From the NCBI RefSeq assembly GCF_016860545.1, contig NZ_BNEB01000005.1, positions 868,001 through 932,000 of the forward strand: 64,000 nt of DNA, read 5' to 3'. Positions 8,277 through 16,929 of the stretch are shown here, piece after piece (positions within the stretch are counted from its first letter, which is position 1; each line of letters opens with the position of its first letter). Source of the DNA: Streptomyces asoensis. Its GTDB lineage: Bacteria; Actinomycetota; Actinomycetes; Streptomycetales; Streptomycetaceae. The position numbers and the translations under genes are program-made. The notes below the pieces were generated by a model. That model was not told the origin of the DNA. It searched no databases and saw nothing but the letters and a program-made list of their open reading frames with translations.

Positions 8277-10363
8277 GCGGGCCGGTGGGCCGGGGCGGGC
8301 TGCGGGCCGAGGGGATCCGCTTCCTGCTGGACCGCCGGCGGGCCCTCGCGGGGCTCGTCGGCTGGTCGGTGCTGGAAAGCGGGCAGACCTTCCTGCTCGG
8401 GTACGCCCTGGCCCGTGCGCTGGACGACGGTTTCCTGGCCGGCCGGGCCGGGACCGGACTGTGGTGGCTCGGCGTGGCCGGACTGGGCGTACTGGCCGGC
8501 GCGTACGGCACCGGCCGGGTCTACGGGGCGGTCGCCGCGCTGGTGGAGCCCTTGCGGGACCGGCTCGTCACCCGGGTGGTGCGCACGGGGGTGCGCGAGG
8601 CGGACGGCGGGGCGCTCTCGCGCCTCACCCAGCAGGTGGAGATCGCCCGGGACAGCTTCGCGGGCCTGGTGATGGTCTCGCGCTCGTTCGTGTTCACCTG
8701 CGTCGGCGCCCTGGCCGGGCTGGCCTCGCTCGCCCCGCCCCTGCTCCTGGTGGTCGCGCCGCCGCTCGCCGCCGGCGTGGGCCTGTTCTTCGTGACGCTG
8801 CGGCCCCTGGCCCGTCGGCAGGAGAGGTTCCTCGCCGCCGACGAGGCGCTGGCGCAGGACCTGGGTGTCGTCTGCCCGGGGCTTCGGGACGTCACGGCGG
8901 CCGGCGCGGAGGACCGGATCGCGCGGGACACCGGCGCCCTGGTCGAGGCCGAGTCGCAGGCGGCGCGGGTCCTGGCACGGTGGGGCGTGGCACGGGTGGT
9001 CTGTCTGGCGCTCGGCGGCCGGCTCCCGCTGGTCCTGCTGCTGGCAGGGGGCCCATGGCTCCTGGACCACGGTGTCTCCCCCGGCGCCCTGGTCGGCGCT
9101 CTGGCCTACGTCACCCAGTCCCTCGTCCCGGCCCTCACCGCCCTGGTCCACGGCCTGGGCACCAGCGGCTCCCGACTGACGGTCGTCCTGCGCCGCCTGA
9201 CGGACTCCGGCGCGGGACCGGGCCCCCGGTCCCGCGCCGACGAGCGAGCGGTGTGCGGCCCACGGCCGCCGAGCCCGCACCGGGCGGGCGGGGCGCCTCG
9301 GGCAGGAGCGTCGAAGGCAGACGCGCCGAAGGCGGAAGCAGCGCGGGCCGCAGTGTCGTGGGTCCCGCCGCTCGCGGGGGCGTCCGGTTCCGTGCCGTCC
9401 GCGCTCACCCTGAGCTCCCTCACCTTCGCCTACGGCGCCGCCGCCGCACCCGTGGTCGACGGCCTCACGCTCGACCTGCCCGCCGGGGCCCATCTGGCCG
9501 TAGTCGGTCCGAGCGGGATCGGGAAGTCCACGCTGACCGCGCTGGTGGCGGGGCTGCTGGAACCGGTGCGCGGGGAGATACGGATCTGCGGCCGACCGGT
9601 ACCGGGTGCCGACGCCGCCGCCCGGCGGGTGCTGATCCCGCAGGAGGCGTACGTGTTCACCGGCACCCTCGGCGAGAACCTCACGCACCTGCGCGAGGAC
9701 GCCGTGCCCGAGGACGAGCTCCTCGCGGCGGCCGACGCGGTCGGACTGCTCCCGTTGCTCGACAGGCTGGGCGGACCGGCCGCGCCGGTGGAACCGGCGG
9801 CGCTGTCGGCGGGCGAGCGCCAGCTGATCGCCCTCACCCGCGCGTACCTATCGTCCGCGCCGCTGGCCCTGCTCGACGAGGCGACCAGCCATCTGGACCC
9901 GGCGGCGGAGGCTCGCGCGGAGGGGGCGTTCGCCGCCCGGACGGGCGGCACCCTGGTCGTCGTCGCCCACCGCATCAGCTCGGCCGGGCGGGCGGACCGG
10001 GTGCTGGTCATGGACGGGCCGCGCACCACCCTCGGCACGCACCAGAAGGTGCTGCGGGACTGCGGTCTGTACCGCGATCTCGTCGGCGGCTGGGAAGCGG
10101 TCGGGGAGACCTCGCGGGCAGGGGCCGCCGGGGACGGCTCACAGCCAGCCCTGCCCCTGGGAGATCCGGATGGCGTCGACGCGGTTGCGGGCGCCGGTCT
10201 TGCGGGTGATCGCCGCCATGTAGTTGCGCACGGTCCCGTGGGACAGGTGCAGGTTCCCCGCGATCTCGGCGACGGAGGCCCCCTCGGCGGCGAGGGTCAG
10301 CACGCTGAGCTCGCGTCGGGTCAGCGGCATCTCGGCGGCCTTCAGGAACCCGAAGCCGAGTGA
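8252..10363 (+). CDS. ramB: ABC transporter (TM plus ATPase), RamB/AmfA-like exporter subunit
   Basis: The partner half transporter, about 703 residues. Six membrane segments lie in the first 310 residues; after a Pro/Ala-rich linker the ATPase has Walker A GPSGIGKST, signature LSAGERQLIALTRAY, Walker B LALLDEATSHLD with the catalytic Glu intact, and H-loop VVAHRIS. GTG 8252 is chosen because GGAGG lies four bases upstream; GTG 8273, which overlaps the ramA stop as GTGA, is the alternative. The family-like sequence ends near LYRDLVGGWEAVGE (about base 10110). The frame then stays open to 10363, running 225 bases into the 3' end of the convergent regulator gene, and this tail resembles no domain. 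Confidence 0.88.
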   Translation: MRPGDTAVSGPVGRGGLRAEGIRFLLDRRRALAGLVGWSVLESGQTFLLGYALARALDDGFLAGRAGTGLWWLGVAGLGVLAGAYGTGRVYGAVAALVEPLRDRLVTRVVRTGVREADGGALSRLTQQVEIARDSFAGLVMVSRSFVFTCVGALAGLASLAPPLLLVVAPPLAAGVGLFFVTLRPLARRQERFLAADEALAQDLGVVCPGLRDVTAAGAEDRIARDTGALVEAESQAARVLARWGVARVVCLALGGRLPLVLLLAGGPWLLDHGVSPGALVGALAYVTQSLVPALTALVHGLGTSGSRLTVVLRRLTDSGAGPGPRSRADERAVCGPRPPSPHRAGGAPRAGASKADAPKAEAARAAVSWVPPLAGASGSVPSALTLSSLTFAYGAAAAPVVDGLTLDLPAGAHLAVVGPSGIGKSTLTALVAGLLEPVRGEIRICGRPVPGADAAARRVLIPQEAYVFTGTLGENLTHLREDAVPEDELLAAADAVGLLPLLDRLGGPAAPVEPAALSAGERQLIALTRAYLSSAPLALLDEATSHLDPAAEARAEGAFAARTGGTLVVVAHRISSAGRADRVLVMDGPRTTLGTHQKVLRDCGLYRDLVGGWEAVGETSRAGAAGDGSQPALPLGDPDGVDAVAGAGLAGDRRHVVAHGPVGQVQVPRDLGDGGPLGGEGQHAELASGQRHLGGLQEPEAE

Positions 10364-10747
10364 GCTGTTGACGAAACGTTCCCCCCGGGCGACCTTGCGG
10401 ATGCCGCTCACCAGCTGTTCGGGCGTGCCCTCCTTGTCGACGTAGCCGAGCGCCCCCGCCTCCAGAGCCCGTTTCAGCAGGCCCGGCCGGTGCGCGCTGG
10501 CCAGCACGAGAAGCCGCGGAGGGACCAGCCCGCCGCCGCGCGGGCATAACTCGCCCAGCGGCGGGAGGCCGGACGCCTCGGAGCAGTCGAGGTCCGCCGC
10601 GCACACGTCAGGGCGCACCGCGCCGACCCGGCCGGCCGCGCCGCGCCACGGCACGTCGTCCACCCGCAGATCGGGTTCCCTGGACAGCCACTGTGCGAGA
10701 ACCGATCTGACCAGACACGCGTCGTGCACCAGAAGTACCTGGATCAC
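10139..10747 (-). CDS. ramR: RamR-like NarL/FixJ response regulator
   Basis: A 202-residue regulator with an N-terminal receiver domain (about 1-120; acidic pair AADLD near residue 52 and the conserved Lys in YVDKEG near 103) and a C-terminal LuxR-type helix-turn-helix (about 140-195: LTRRELSVLTLAAEGASVAE, then LSHGTVRNYM). In the ram cluster RamR activates ramCSAB transcription and thus SapB production. The receiver has a Cys/Ser-rich, poorly conserved phosphorylation pocket, in line with atypical activation. GTG start with GAAGGGG upstream. Its position convergent to the exporter genes matches the known cluster layout. Confidence 0.92.
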   Translation of the reverse strand: MIQVLLVHDACLVRSVLAQWLSREPDLRVDDVPWRGAAGRVGAVRPDVCAADLDCSEASGLPPLGELCPRGGGLVPPRLLVLASAHRPGLLKRALEAGALGYVDKEGTPEQLVSGIRKVARGERFVNSSLGFGFLKAAEMPLTRRELSVLTLAAEGASVAEIAGNLHLSHGTVRNYMAAITRKTGARNRVDAIRISQGQGWL

Positions 10748-11046
10748 TGCCGCCCCTTCAGCTCACCGTGCGCCGGTTGCCTGCTGTTGTCCGTGGTGCT
10801 GAACGCGTGCCCATTCTTCGGCCGCCGGATCGCTTCCCAGCGCGAAGATCCGGCCATCGGGTTGCGCGGGGGCGCACGCGGGGCGCCCGTACGCCGTCCC
10901 GCGCTTCGGCCGAGGGGGCATGGACAAGGGCCGACGGGGTACCGCGCGGACTTCGCGGGCGGGCCGCTCGCCGTGCGCGCCGCGCCGCCAGGGGGCAGAT
11001 TTGGAGCCTGGGGGCTCGCGCGGCGCCGGGCGAGGAGGTGGTCGCC
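10748..11046. other. Intergenic region between ramR and the second phosphatase gene
   Basis: About 300 bases between divergent genes. It must hold the ramR promoter and the phosphatase promoter, but I could not pick convincing -35/-10 pairs. The only clear element is GAGGAGG at 11032-11038, the ribosome site for the GTG at 11047. Confidence 0.5.
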
Positions 11047-13191
11047 GTGTCGGACGGTCAGACGTCGTCCGGTCAGGCGCCCGCGCCCGTGTGGACGCCG
11101 GTGGACCGGCCGCTGCTCTCCCTCGCCCTGACGTCGATGATGGACGCCGTCGGAGCGCACTCGGGAGCCGTGTACCTGCGTCCGGGTGACGGGCCGGTCC
11201 TGGAGATGGCGGTGATGGCGGGGCTGCCCCGGTCCTTCGCTGCGCCCTGGGAGCGGGTGGGGGTCAGCGCGCCGATCCCGGTCGCCGAAGCGGTGCGCGA
11301 ACGGCGGCTGGTCTGGGTGGGAGGGGCGGAGGAGATGGCCCGCCGCTATCCCCGGATCGCCGTCGTCCTGCCCTATCCCTTCGCACTCGCCGCGCTGCCG
11401 GTGCTCGGTCCCTCCCGGGTCCACGGCGCGGTGTACGTGACCTGGCCGGGTTCGCACCCTCCGGAGCTGTCCGACCGCGAGCGCCGGGAACTGACGACGG
11501 CCTGCGAGCGGCTCGCGCTGCGGCTGGAACGCGCGGCGTCGGAGAACCGCTCGGTGCGGGCCGAGTCCGACCTGCTGGACCTTTCGGTGAGCGGCGTGTC
11601 CGACACCCTGGGCCCGCTGGAGGCGGCCCGGATGGTGGCGCGCCTGCCGTACGGGATGTGCTCGCTGGACGTGAGCGGACGGATCACCTTCGCCAACGAG
11701 GCGGCGGCCGAGCTGCTCGGGGTCCCCGTGGGCGAGCTGCTCGGGTCGCAGCTGTGGGCGGCCGTGGCCTGGCTCAACGACCCGTTGTACGAGGAGCGCT
11801 ACCGGGCCGCGCTGCTGAGCCAGGAGGCCACCTCGTTCGTGGCGCTGCGGCCGCCCTCGCACTGGCTGTCGCTCCGGCTGTATCCGAGCACCACCGGGAT
11901 CAGCGTGCGGATCAGCCGCGCCCGGGCGGTCTCGGAGACGCGGCCGTCCGACGCGCGCGCCGAGGACGCGCCGACCCGGCTGGTGTCGATGTCGCAGGCG
12001 CTCAGTCTGGCCGGGGCGCTCACCGAGACGGTGAGCGTCCAGGACGTGGTCGGGCTGGTGGCGGACGAGATCGCGCCCGCGGTGGGCAGTCAGGCCCTGG
12101 CCCTGCTCGGCGCGCGGGCCGGCCGGCTGCACGTGCTCGGGCACCACGGGTATCCCGAGCCGCGGCTCGTCGAGCGGTTCGACCGGACGCCCCTGAGTTC
12201 CCCGACGCCCGGCGCGCACGCCGTCACCCACGGCGTGCCGGCCTTCTTCGAGTCGCGGCAGCACCTGGAACGCCTGTACCCGGCCCGGCGGTCCTCGCCC
12301 GACGGCTTCGCCGCGTGGGCCTTCCTGCCGCTGATCGCCTCCGGCCGCCCGGTGGGGGCCTGTGTGCTGGCCTACGCCGAACCGCACGTCTTCTCCACCC
12401 ATGAGCGGGCCGTGCTGACCAGCCTCGCCGGGCTGATCGCGCAGGCCCTGGACCGGGCGCTGCTGTACGACGTCAAGCACCGGCTGGCGCACGGGCTCCA
12501 GGCGGCGCTGCTGCCGCCCTCGCTGCCCTCGCTCGCCGGGATCGAGGCGACCGCCCGCTATCTGCCCGCGACCCGCGGGATGGAGATCGGCGGGGACTTC
12601 TACGACCTGGTGCCCTCGGCCCCGCTCGCGGCGGCCGTGATCGGTGACGTGCAGGGGCACAACGTGACGGCGGCCGGGCTGATGGGTCAGATCCGCACCG
12701 CCGTGCGCGCGTACACCACGGTGGGGCAGGAGCCCGGGGAGGTCATGCGCAGCACGAACCGGCTGCTGATCGACCTGGGTTCCGAGCTGTTCGCGAGCTG
12801 TCTGTACCTGCGGCTGGATCCGGCCGCGGGGCGCGCGGTCATGGCGCGGGCCGGGCATCCCCCGCCGCTGCTGCGCCGGGCGGACGGCCGGGTGCGGGTG
12901 CTGGACCTCGCGGGTGGTCCGCTGCTGGGGATCGACGGCGCGGCGGCCTATCCGACGACGGAGGTGGAGCTGACCACCGGCTGTGTCCTCGCCCTCTACA
13001 CGGACGGGCTCATCGAGACACCGGGGGTGGACATCGAGGACGCGGTCGCGGAGCTGGGGCGGCGGCTCGGCGAGGCCGGGAACCGTCCGCTGGAGGAGGT
13101 GGCCGACGACCTGGTGGGTCGGCACGCGACGGCGGAGGAGCGGCTGGACGACGTGGCGTTGCTGCTGCTGCGGGCCGTGGCGGACGGCTGA
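11047..13191 (+). CDS. GAF/PAS SpoIIE-type PP2C phosphatase (no kinase domain)
   Basis: A 714-residue protein: GAF-like domain (about 20-165), PAS-like region (about 195-300, with MCSLDVSGRITFANEAAAEL), a second GAF (about 345-475) and a SpoIIE/RsbU PP2C domain from about 495 with GGDFYD, GDVQGHN, an ARAGHPPP strand and a DDVALLLL end. It dephosphorylates a STAS-domain regulator in response to a ligand or redox cue sensed by GAF/PAS. It ends after the phosphatase domain, unlike the two paralogues at 783-3242 and 39926-42295 that add an ATPase. GTG 11047 has GAGGAGG at good spacing; upstream codons are not coding-like. Confidence 0.9.
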   Translation: MSDGQTSSGQAPAPVWTPVDRPLLSLALTSMMDAVGAHSGAVYLRPGDGPVLEMAVMAGLPRSFAAPWERVGVSAPIPVAEAVRERRLVWVGGAEEMARRYPRIAVVLPYPFALAALPVLGPSRVHGAVYVTWPGSHPPELSDRERRELTTACERLALRLERAASENRSVRAESDLLDLSVSGVSDTLGPLEAARMVARLPYGMCSLDVSGRITFANEAAAELLGVPVGELLGSQLWAAVAWLNDPLYEERYRAALLSQEATSFVALRPPSHWLSLRLYPSTTGISVRISRARAVSETRPSDARAEDAPTRLVSMSQALSLAGALTETVSVQDVVGLVADEIAPAVGSQALALLGARAGRLHVLGHHGYPEPRLVERFDRTPLSSPTPGAHAVTHGVPAFFESRQHLERLYPARRSSPDGFAAWAFLPLIASGRPVGACVLAYAEPHVFSTHERAVLTSLAGLIAQALDRALLYDVKHRLAHGLQAALLPPSLPSLAGIEATARYLPATRGMEIGGDFYDLVPSAPLAAAVIGDVQGHNVTAAGLMGQIRTAVRAYTTVGQEPGEVMRSTNRLLIDLGSELFASCLYLRLDPAAGRAVMARAGHPPPLLRRADGRVRVLDLAGGPLLGIDGAAAYPTTEVELTTGCVLALYTDGLIETPGVDIEDAVAELGRRLGEAGNRPLEEVADDLVGRHATAEERLDDVALLLLRAVADG

Positions 13192-13212
13192 CGGCCGTGG
13201 TCGCGCGCACAC

Positions 13213-13252
13213 GCGAGCGGTCCGGCCCCCGCCGGAGGACCGGACCGCTCGC
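13213..13252. terminator. Bidirectional terminator hairpin
   Basis: A perfect 13-bp stem, GCGAGCGGTCCGG with CCGGACCGCTCGC, around a 14-base loop. It lies between the convergent phosphatase and protease genes and can serve both. Confidence 0.8.
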
Positions 13253-13264
13253 GCTGCTGGTGGG

Positions 13265-14794
13265 TCAGTGCGACTCGTTCACGCCCGAGCCGTCCTGCTG
13301 GCCGCCCTTGCGGTTCTTGCCGTTTCCGGACTGGTCCTGGCCGTCGCCGGACGCGTCGGCGCCGCCGTTCGCGTTCTGGTCGGCGCCGCCGTCGGCCGCC
13401 GCGTCGCCGCCGCCCTGGATGGCCTCACCGGTGTTGTCGTCGATACCGTCACCGTTCTCGTCCACCGCACCGGCACCTGCATCGCCGCCGCCCTGGATGG
13501 CCTCGCCCGTGTTGTCGTCGATACCGTCACCGTTCTCGTCCACCGCACCGGCACCGGCATCGCCGCCGCCCTGGATGGCCTCGCCCGTGTTGTCGTCGAT
13601 ACCGTCACCGTTCTCGTCCACCGCACCGGCACCTGCACCGGCGCCGCCGGCCGCGTCACCGGCGCCGGCACCGCCGTCGCCGAGCGTCGCGCCGACCGCC
13701 GCGAGGGCGGTGGTCACCGGCTGGAAGAAGGTCTCGCCGCCGACCGTGCAGTCGCCGCTGCCGCCCGACGTCAGGCCGATCGCCTGGCCGTCCTGGGTGA
13801 AGAGCGAGCCGCCGCTGTCGCCGGGCTCGGCGCAGACGTCCGTCTGGATGAGGCCGGTGACCGTGCCTTCGGGGTAGTTCACGGTGGCGTCGAGGCCGAG
13901 CACCTGACCGTCGTTGAGGCCGGTGGTGCTGCCCATCCGGAAGACCTGCGTGCCGACCGTCGCCTCGGCGGCCTGGCTGATGGCGACCGTCTGCTGGCCG
14001 GTGTTGACCTCGCTGGGCGCCTGCGTGTTGGGGTCGTCGTACTTCACGAGCGCGAAGTCGCCGTCACCGGGGAAGGTGGCCTGGTCGACGGTGGCGATGG
14101 GCTGGCCGTTCTGGCTGTCGGACCACTGTTCGGCCGCGACCCCGCAGTGACCGGCCGTCAGGAAGGCCGGGGAGCCGTCGCCCGCCGTCACGTTGAAGCC
14201 GAGGGAGCAGCGCGCCCCGCCGCCGAATATCGCGTCGCCGCCGGAGACCAGGGGCTTGAGGGTGCCGGCCGACTTCCTGATGGTGGCCATGCCGGAACCG
14301 AGGGTCTTCACGGTCGAGTCGACCTGGTCCCACTTGTTGCCGGTGACCGTGGAGTCGGCGGTGACGAGGATCTTGTTCGTCTTGGGGTCGACGGCCCAGG
14401 AGGTGCCGGGGACGGTGGCCTTGGCCTTCAGCGTCTTGGCGGCGGCCTCGAGTTCGGCCTTACTGTTCTCGACCTCGCGGACCTTGGCGCCCGCCTTCTC
14501 GGCCTGCACGACGACGTTGTTCTTGTCGCCGGAGACGTTCACGACGTTGACCACGAGCTGCTTGCCGGCGTCGTCGTAGTACGAACCGGCGAAGGCGTCA
14601 CCGAGCAGCTTCTCGAGCTGGGACGCGAGGTCCGAGGCGTCGCCCGCCTTCAGGGTCTTCACCGAGGCGGCGCCGTCGGACGTGCCGTCCTGGGAGGCGT
14701 TGGCCTGGGGAAGCAGGATGGCCGCCGCTCCGAGCGCCGCCACACCGCCTGCCGCGATGATGGCCTTACGCTTCGTAACTCGCTTGTGACTCAA
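13265..14794 (-). CDS. Secreted S1-family (streptogrisin/alpha-lytic-type) protease with C-terminal calcium-type repeats
   Basis: A 509-residue preproprotease. A Sec signal peptide covers about residues 1-33 (basic n-region, ALGAAAILLPQANA). A pro-region of the alpha-lytic type follows to about 186, and the catalytic domain runs about 187-365 with His216 (TAGHC), Asp246 (GDGDFALV) and Ser327 (GDSGG); C196/C217 and C321/C349 are placed for disulphides. After a Gly/Ala linker there are three identical 26-residue repeats (about 387-464) each containing DENGDGIDD, a calcium-binding loop of the EF-hand or thrombospondin type-3 kind, then a hydrophilic Gly/Asn/Asp/Gln tail. Such a tail is unusual for streptogrisins. 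It lies between the two peptide systems; a role in processing either is only speculation. Confidence 0.92.
   Translation of the reverse strand: MSHKRVTKRKAIIAAGGVAALGAAAILLPQANASQDGTSDGAASVKTLKAGDASDLASQLEKLLGDAFAGSYYDDAGKQLVVNVVNVSGDKNNVVVQAEKAGAKVREVENSKAELEAAAKTLKAKATVPGTSWAVDPKTNKILVTADSTVTGNKWDQVDSTVKTLGSGMATIRKSAGTLKPLVSGGDAIFGGGARCSLGFNVTAGDGSPAFLTAGHCGVAAEQWSDSQNGQPIATVDQATFPGDGDFALVKYDDPNTQAPSEVNTGQQTVAISQAAEATVGTQVFRMGSTTGLNDGQVLGLDATVNYPEGTVTGLIQTDVCAEPGDSGGSLFTQDGQAIGLTSGGSGDCTVGGETFFQPVTTALAAVGATLGDGGAGAGDAAGGAGAGAGAVDENGDGIDDNTGEAIQGGGDAGAGAVDENGDGIDDNTGEAIQGGGDAGAGAVDENGDGIDDNTGEAIQGGGDAAADGGADQNANGGADASGDGQDQSGNGKNRKGGQQDGSGVNESH
13404..13637 (-). repeat. Three 78-bp tandem repeats inside the protease gene
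   Basis: Three units starting at 13404, 13482 and 13560, nearly identical at the base level (the few changes are mostly silent), each coding 26 residues with DENGDGIDD and EAIQGGG. The high nucleotide identity suggests recent expansion or gene conversion, so repeat number may vary between strains. Confidence 0.9.
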
Positions 14795-15820
14795 AAAACT
14801 CGACCTCCTGGGGGACGGGGTCTGGCTGCCGGGGTCCGGCAGCTCCGTACAGCGGCGCCTGGTTGGCCATGAGTACGCGGGGTGCGCGGGTTGCGTTCAA
14901 TCGCGTTTGCCAACTTCCTTTGCCAACACGTGAATCGGCCATGACCCGGGTCGGGGCGCACGGGGCGCGGAACAATCGCCCATATGTCGACGTCGGCCGC
15001 CGAAGCCGACAGGACCGCCCCGGCCGGATCGGCACCGCGGGCGACCCCGCGGGACGGACTCGTCCGACTCGTCGGCGAGAGCGGTCGATCCCCAGGTTCT
15101 CCCTGTTCACAGAGTTGCGCCCAGGAGTGCGGGAGGGTCCCGGGAGCGGGTTCGGGCGACGGGCGGGGCACGGGGCACCGGGATCCGCGCGCCGGTCGCG
15201 GGCAGGTGTCCGAAGAGAGGAAGACGGCGGGGCGGCCCAGTCCGTTCCGGCCGGAGGCGACCGGTCCGGATGGCCTGATCCGATCGGTTCCGGCGGTCCG
15301 GGGCCCCGGCGTCGCGATCGCAGACATGTGCGCCGGCTGTGCGTCCCCGCTCCGCCCCGGATCGACATCTCACGCTCCGCGCACGGCACATGACCGTGCG
15401 TCGAGAACGGCGGGCCAAATCCCCGCTCCAGGGAATCTGCACAGCGAATGCCCAAGCGGGTCACCGCGCGCGGAGCTTCTGCACATCTGCGCGGCGCCGG
15501 TCACGGCTTTGGGGCCGGAGTGTCCCATTCGCCGTCAGGGCGCCGACCGCTCATCCGAGCGGATGCCCGCCGTGGTGTGAAGAAGCTGGCGACAAGTGGT
15601 GGGCACTCCTGCACCGTTCGACGCTTGCGTGACACAAGTCCGCAGGTGAGGGCCGTGATTGATTGGCTGCGCCGGTCACGGACCTGCTTTGATCCATCGC
15701 ACCGCAGGGCCACCGCGTCCCCCGGCGACGGGGGCCGGTGCCCGTGGTCGCGGCCGTCATCTGTCCCCAGAGGGGGCCGCTCCCCCCTGATGAGATATCC
15801 ATGTGAAGGGAAGTTCCACC
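14795..15820. other. Long gap between protease and GG-leader peptide genes
   Basis: About 1 kb between divergent genes. Near the protease there is a direct repeat TTTGCCAAC at 14906-14914 and 14919-14927 (13-base spacing), a candidate regulator site in its promoter zone. From ATG 14984 about 33 codons look coding (MSTSAAEADRTAPAGS and on) before codon bias collapses, which may be the remnant of a lost gene. Just before the peptide gene, GGGGG/CCCCC at about 15774-15787 could form a 5' leader hairpin. I see no other gene. Confidence 0.5.
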
Positions 15821-16036
15821 ATGAACTCCACCCCCCAGGTTCAGACCGCTGAGATCTCCGACGCCGAGCTGGACAACGTCGCCGGCGGTCTGTCCCTGAA
15901 CGCGGTCGGCACCGTCACCGGCCTGGTGGACGGCGTCGCCCCGGTCTCCGGCCTGGTCAACACGGTCGTCGGCACCGTCGAGGGTGTCACCGGCCTGAAC
16001 ACGGCCCCGGTCACCAACCTGGTCGCCGGTCTCTGA
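15821..16036 (+). CDS. Cysteine-free double-glycine-leader secreted peptide (bacteriocin-like)
   Basis: A 71-residue precursor. Residues 1-23 form a leader with EISDAELDNVAGG, the ELxxVxGG pattern cut after Gly-Gly by C39 peptidases. The 48-residue core has no Cys, no charged patch beyond one Asp and one Glu, and is rich in Gly, Val, Leu and Thr. It contains three GxxxG motifs (G30/G34/G38 in series and G51/G55) and an internal duplication: VTGL...APV..LV occurs at about 32-46 and 56-68. GxxxG helix packing is typical of class IIb two-peptide bacteriocins. AAGGGAAG precedes the ATG; the in-frame GTG at 15803 is less likely. Databases may label such genes type A2 lantipeptide, but nothing here could make lanthionine. 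The export operon follows directly. Confidence 0.85.
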   Translation: MNSTPQVQTAEISDAELDNVAGGLSLNAVGTVTGLVDGVAPVSGLVNTVVGTVEGVTGLNTAPVTNLVAGL

Positions 16037-16057
16037 TCGCGTCCTTGTGACTCCTTC

Positions 16058-16090
16058 GAGTCCCGGAGCCGTCACCCGGCTCCGGGACTC
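16058..16090 (+). terminator. Hairpin between peptide gene and its export operon
   Basis: A perfect 13-bp stem GAGTCCCGGAGCC / GGCTCCGGGACTC with a 7-base loop, no T run. It starts 21 bases after the peptide stop and ends 32 bases before the adaptor gene, so it may terminate most transcripts or stabilise the peptide message while letting some read on into the exporter genes. Confidence 0.75.
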
Positions 16091-16122
16091 TTCGGTGCCC
16101 TGAACCTCCCGAGGTAAGCCCC

Positions 16123-16929
16123 GTGCAGTTCCGCCAACAGGCTCTCGCCAAGCTCCAGTCACCGGAGGAGCTCGACCTGCCGGTGCGTTTCGCGCGCCCG
16201 CAGGGCTGGCTGGTGCTGTCCGTGACGATCGTCGTCATGGCGGCCGCTTCCGTGTGGGCGGTGACCGGTTCGGTCTCCTCCACGGTGAGCGCGCCCGCCG
16301 TCCTCACCCACGGTGAGGGCAGCTACATCCTCCAGAGCCCGGCGGCGGGCCAGGTCACCGCGGTCCTCGCGAAGGAGGGCGAACGGCTGCCCGCGGGCTC
16401 ACCCGTGCTGAAGGTGCGCACGGAGCGGGGCGACACCGTGGTGCGCACGGTCGCCGCGGGCCGGATCAGCGCCCTCGCCGCCACCATCGGGCAGATCGTC
16501 TCCACCGGCGCGAACGTCGCCGCCGTGGAGAAGGTCGCGCACGCCGACGACCCGTTGTACGCCACGGTGTACGTCCCGGCCGAGAACGGCGCCTCCGTCC
16601 CCGAGGGCGCCGCCGTCGACCTGACCGTGCAGACCGTGCCCTCCCAGGAGTACGGCGTGCTGCGCGGCCATGTGAAGTCGGTGGACCGCGCGGCCCAGTC
16701 GGCGCAGGCGATCGCCGCCTTCCTCGGCGACAGCAGGCTCGGCGAGCAGTTCACCGAGGACGGCCGCCCCGTCGCGGTCCTCGTCCGGCTGGACCGGTCG
16801 GCGACGACGAAGAGCGGCTACGCGTGGTCCACCGCCGACGGCCCCCCGTACCCCCTCACGTCGATGACGATGGGCACGGGTTCCATCCGGCTGGCCGACC
16901 AGCGTCCCGTCGACTGGCTGCTCCCGTGA
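16123..16929 (+). CDS. HlyD-like adaptor of NHLM-type peptide export system
   Basis: A 268-residue membrane-fusion-type protein. A short cytoplasmic N-terminus (with PEELDLPVRF) is followed by one membrane segment (about 28-48) and an extracytoplasmic part with a split biotinyl-lipoyl-like beta domain (SPAAGQVTAVLAKEGERLPA, then VRTVAAGRISALAATIGQIV). It links the ABC exporter below to the cell surface; in a Gram-positive cell it likely acts as a periplasm-side chaperone. GTG start with GAGG eight bases upstream. Its stop overlaps the next start (GTGA), so the two are translationally coupled. The family is the NHLM bacteriocin system secretion protein. Confidence 0.87.
   Translation: MQFRQQALAKLQSPEELDLPVRFARPQGWLVLSVTIVVMAAASVWAVTGSVSSTVSAPAVLTHGEGSYILQSPAAGQVTAVLAKEGERLPAGSPVLKVRTERGDTVVRTVAAGRISALAATIGQIVSTGANVAAVEKVAHADDPLYATVYVPAENGASVPEGAAVDLTVQTVPSQEYGVLRGHVKSVDRAAQSAQAIAAFLGDSRLGEQFTEDGRPVAVLVRLDRSATTKSGYAWSTADGPPYPLTSMTMGTGSIRLADQRPVDWLLP

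Noticed and set aside
13404..13637. CRISPR-like array
   Set aside because: The repeats are contiguous 78-bp units in frame inside a coding region, without spacers.
15821..16036. Labelling the GG-leader peptide a lantipeptide
   Set aside because: The core has no Cys, and there is no lanthionine synthetase in this operon; the ram synthetase needs an LLDLQ-type leader that is absent.
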